Shown here piece after piece: positions 62,658-64,000 of a stretch of 64,000 bases of DNA; position 1 is the stretch's first letter; each line of letters begins with the position of its first letter. Source of the DNA: Anthracocystis setariae. Lineage: Eukaryota; Basidiomycota; Ustilaginomycetes; Ustilaginales; Ustilaginaceae. Location of the stretch: the NCBI GenBank assembly GCA_928724745.1, contig CAKMXJ010000018.1, positions 372,001-436,000 on the forward strand. The letters run 5' to 3'. Position numbers and translations under genes: made by a program. The notes beneath the pieces are model-generated. The model saw only the letters and a program-made list of their open reading frames with translations, was not told the origin of the DNA and did not search any database.

Positions 62658-63023
62658 TCAGAGTGGCTGGTAGTTGCCAAACGTGTTCTCACCAGAGTAG
62701 GAAACGTAAAGGAACCCATCCTCATCCTTGTGCTCCTCGTAGATGGCGCTCATCAACGCTGCTGTTGCCGGAAGCACCTCGTCGACAAAGATGAAGATGG
62801 CCTTTTCAGGAGCAAGCTTGATGCGCTTACGAATGACGTAGACAAACTGACCCACCGTCAGATCCGATGGCACCAGGTATTTCTTCTTGTCGATCGTGGG
62901 AATGTCGGTGCGATCCGCCTTTTCGCAGATCACGGGGATACGATCCGGGTACTTTTGACGGATGCGCTCCGCCTCCGCCTTACGCTTCTCAAACGAGTGC
63001 TCGTTCTTGAATGCCGAACGCAT
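62658..63023 (-). CDS. ATG8: Autophagy ubiquitin-like protein Atg8
   Basis: 121 residues from the ATG at 63023 (MRSAFKNEH), the conserved family start. Earlier in-frame codons up to 63038 lack an ATG. The ubiquitin-like fold is full length, with the highly conserved [24 protein letters not shown] (46-68) and [16 protein letters not shown]. The lipidation glycine is G116 in ENTFG, followed by a five-residue tail NYQPL to be removed by Atg4. Known role: conjugated to phosphatidylethanolamine, it drives autophagosome growth and cargo capture. An intron in the 5' UTR is possible (AG lies just before the ATG) but not proven. Confidence 0.95.
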   Translation of the reverse strand: MRSAFKNEHSFEKRKAEAERIRQKYPDRIPVICEKADRTDIPTIDKKKYLVPSDLTVGQFVYVIRKRIKLAPEKAIFIFVDEVLPATAALMSAIYEEHKDEDGFLYVSYSGENTFGNYQPL

Positions 63024-63537
63024 CTCGACAGATGGCAATGGTTGTTCAAAGCGATTCTATCGTTGGAACGCTGCAGTGCGTGATCGGTCGATGGCACCTA
63101 GAGCGTGTCCCGTCCGGTTGAAATTGGATTGCCTCGTGATTGCAAGACACCCAAGACTGGCGATTCGGTGTAAGAGCTCCAAGGAAATGCAATGCGGCTA
63201 TGGCGTGCTGAATCTTGCTCTTGCGTCGTTGAATCCAGTGCAAGGTGGATGCACAACGTTGCAATCAAAGAAAGACGTCGAGGCCGATACGATCAAGCGG
63301 CAATGGCGAGCCGATTAGGGATCCACTTGTAGTAGACGAGTGCGGATCGAGATGAGCTTAAACGTATGAAGAGTCAGACGACGTGGTCAAAGCTCAGTTA
63401 GGGGTGGTGATGGTGATGATGATGGAGGAGAAAAGGATCCAGTTTTGTATGGCTGATGGATGTATCTTGGCTGCGCTGTTGTGGAGGCGTAGCAGTCCCT
63501 ACCACACACACGCGGCGCTGCAGTCGATTTGACTCAC

Positions 63538-63571
<34 letters not shown>

Positions 63572-64000
63572 GGTCACACTGCTGCTTGTGCTGCTTGTGC
63601 TGATAGGCCAACTCATGCTCTCACTTTTGGGCTTAGCTTGAATGCGGAGCGTGCGCGCGCCTGGCTCTCATTCACGGACCACCCTGGCAGCCCTCATCCG
63701 CACCGGCACCAGTACAGTCTCGGACCCTGTCTATCAACAATATCAATTAAATTAAATAAAAAAAAAATCGTCAAAAAAAGCGCATTGAACCCTTGCGTGG
63801 CGTGATGGCAGAGGTTGCTGTTCTCGTGCGTGTATGCAGATGGCTCAGTTCCAACCTGCGCCACCTCCACACAGCGACCAAGGTGAATTTTCAGATGATT
63901 GATGTTACATCTCCACATTCACGATTTCGATGGGATGAAATTCACGCATTATCACTGGAAACCGACGCGTTCGCTGCGTCGCTGCGTTTCTGCGTCTGGA
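63024..64000. other. ATG8 upstream region to window end
   Basis: 977 bases without a supported gene. They contain the (GA) tract at 63538-63564 and an A-rich stretch near 63746-63780. Confidence 0.4.
63538..63564. repeat. (AG)13 microsatellite upstream of ATG8
   Basis: Uninterrupted AG dinucleotides about 515 bases before the ATG8 start codon. Confidence 0.9.

Noticed and set aside
1..64000. tRNA or rRNA genes
   Set aside because: I looked for the usual T-loop and rRNA-like conserved words and saw none convincing; a covariance-model scan would be decisive.

Overview
The window reads as basidiomycete nuclear DNA, most likely a smut fungus (Ustilaginales). The host genes are long, nearly intron-free, rich in GC codons and widely spaced with CT-rich leaders. 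They include an ATG8, a CUL4-type cullin, a Tom1/HUWE1 giant, a class II cAMP phosphodiesterase and an OPT transporter. No name search was possible, so the genus is an inference.

The first third (1 to about 23.3 kb) is a four-layer transposon nest whose order can be read from exact junctions. A DDE (Tc1/mariner-like) transposase remnant (22669-23301) abuts a Ty3/Gypsy chromovirus on the minus strand (left edge to about 22667). Into its protease region jumped a Ty1/Copia element on the plus strand ('copia2', 4261-20568, 924-bp LTRs, 5-bp TSD GTAAT). Into the 5' LTR of copia2 jumped a second Ty1/Copia element on the minus strand ('copia1', 4315-12733, 715-bp LTRs, 5-bp TSD TCAAC). Each LTR pair shows about one difference, so both copia insertions are recent. 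Copia2 has an intact 1429-aa Gag-Pol; copia1 has one in-frame TGA; the Gypsy pol has a frameshift.

Three things stand out in the nest. Both copia elements carry a related extra ORF after pol with a Zn(II)2Cys6-like cysteine pattern. Copia2 is studded with about 20 copies of a 20-nt palindrome (consensus AACACGCAACGTTGCGTGTT), in its LTRs and in its coding sequence in all three reading frames. The Gag start codon of both elements lies inside the primer-binding site, which matches an internal initiator-tRNA(Met) segment as in Drosophila copia.

From 24 kb on the window is host sequence: a microsomal GST (MAPEG), a secreted ferritin-like protein with one intron, a 3.4-kb gene-poor stretch, a head-to-head pair of CUL4 and TOM1, PDE1, two MITE-like inverted-repeat elements between convergent PDE1 and OPT 3' ends, the OPT transporter, a 1947-aa HEAT-repeat PP4R1-like protein, and ATG8. 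The TOM1 gene stops about 650 residues after its UBM repeats, and no HECT catalytic domain is visible here. The host genes touch ubiquitin ligation (CUL4, TOM1), cAMP signalling (PDE1), phosphatase regulation (PP4R1-like), peptide uptake (OPT) and autophagy (ATG8). I see no operon-like functional unit.
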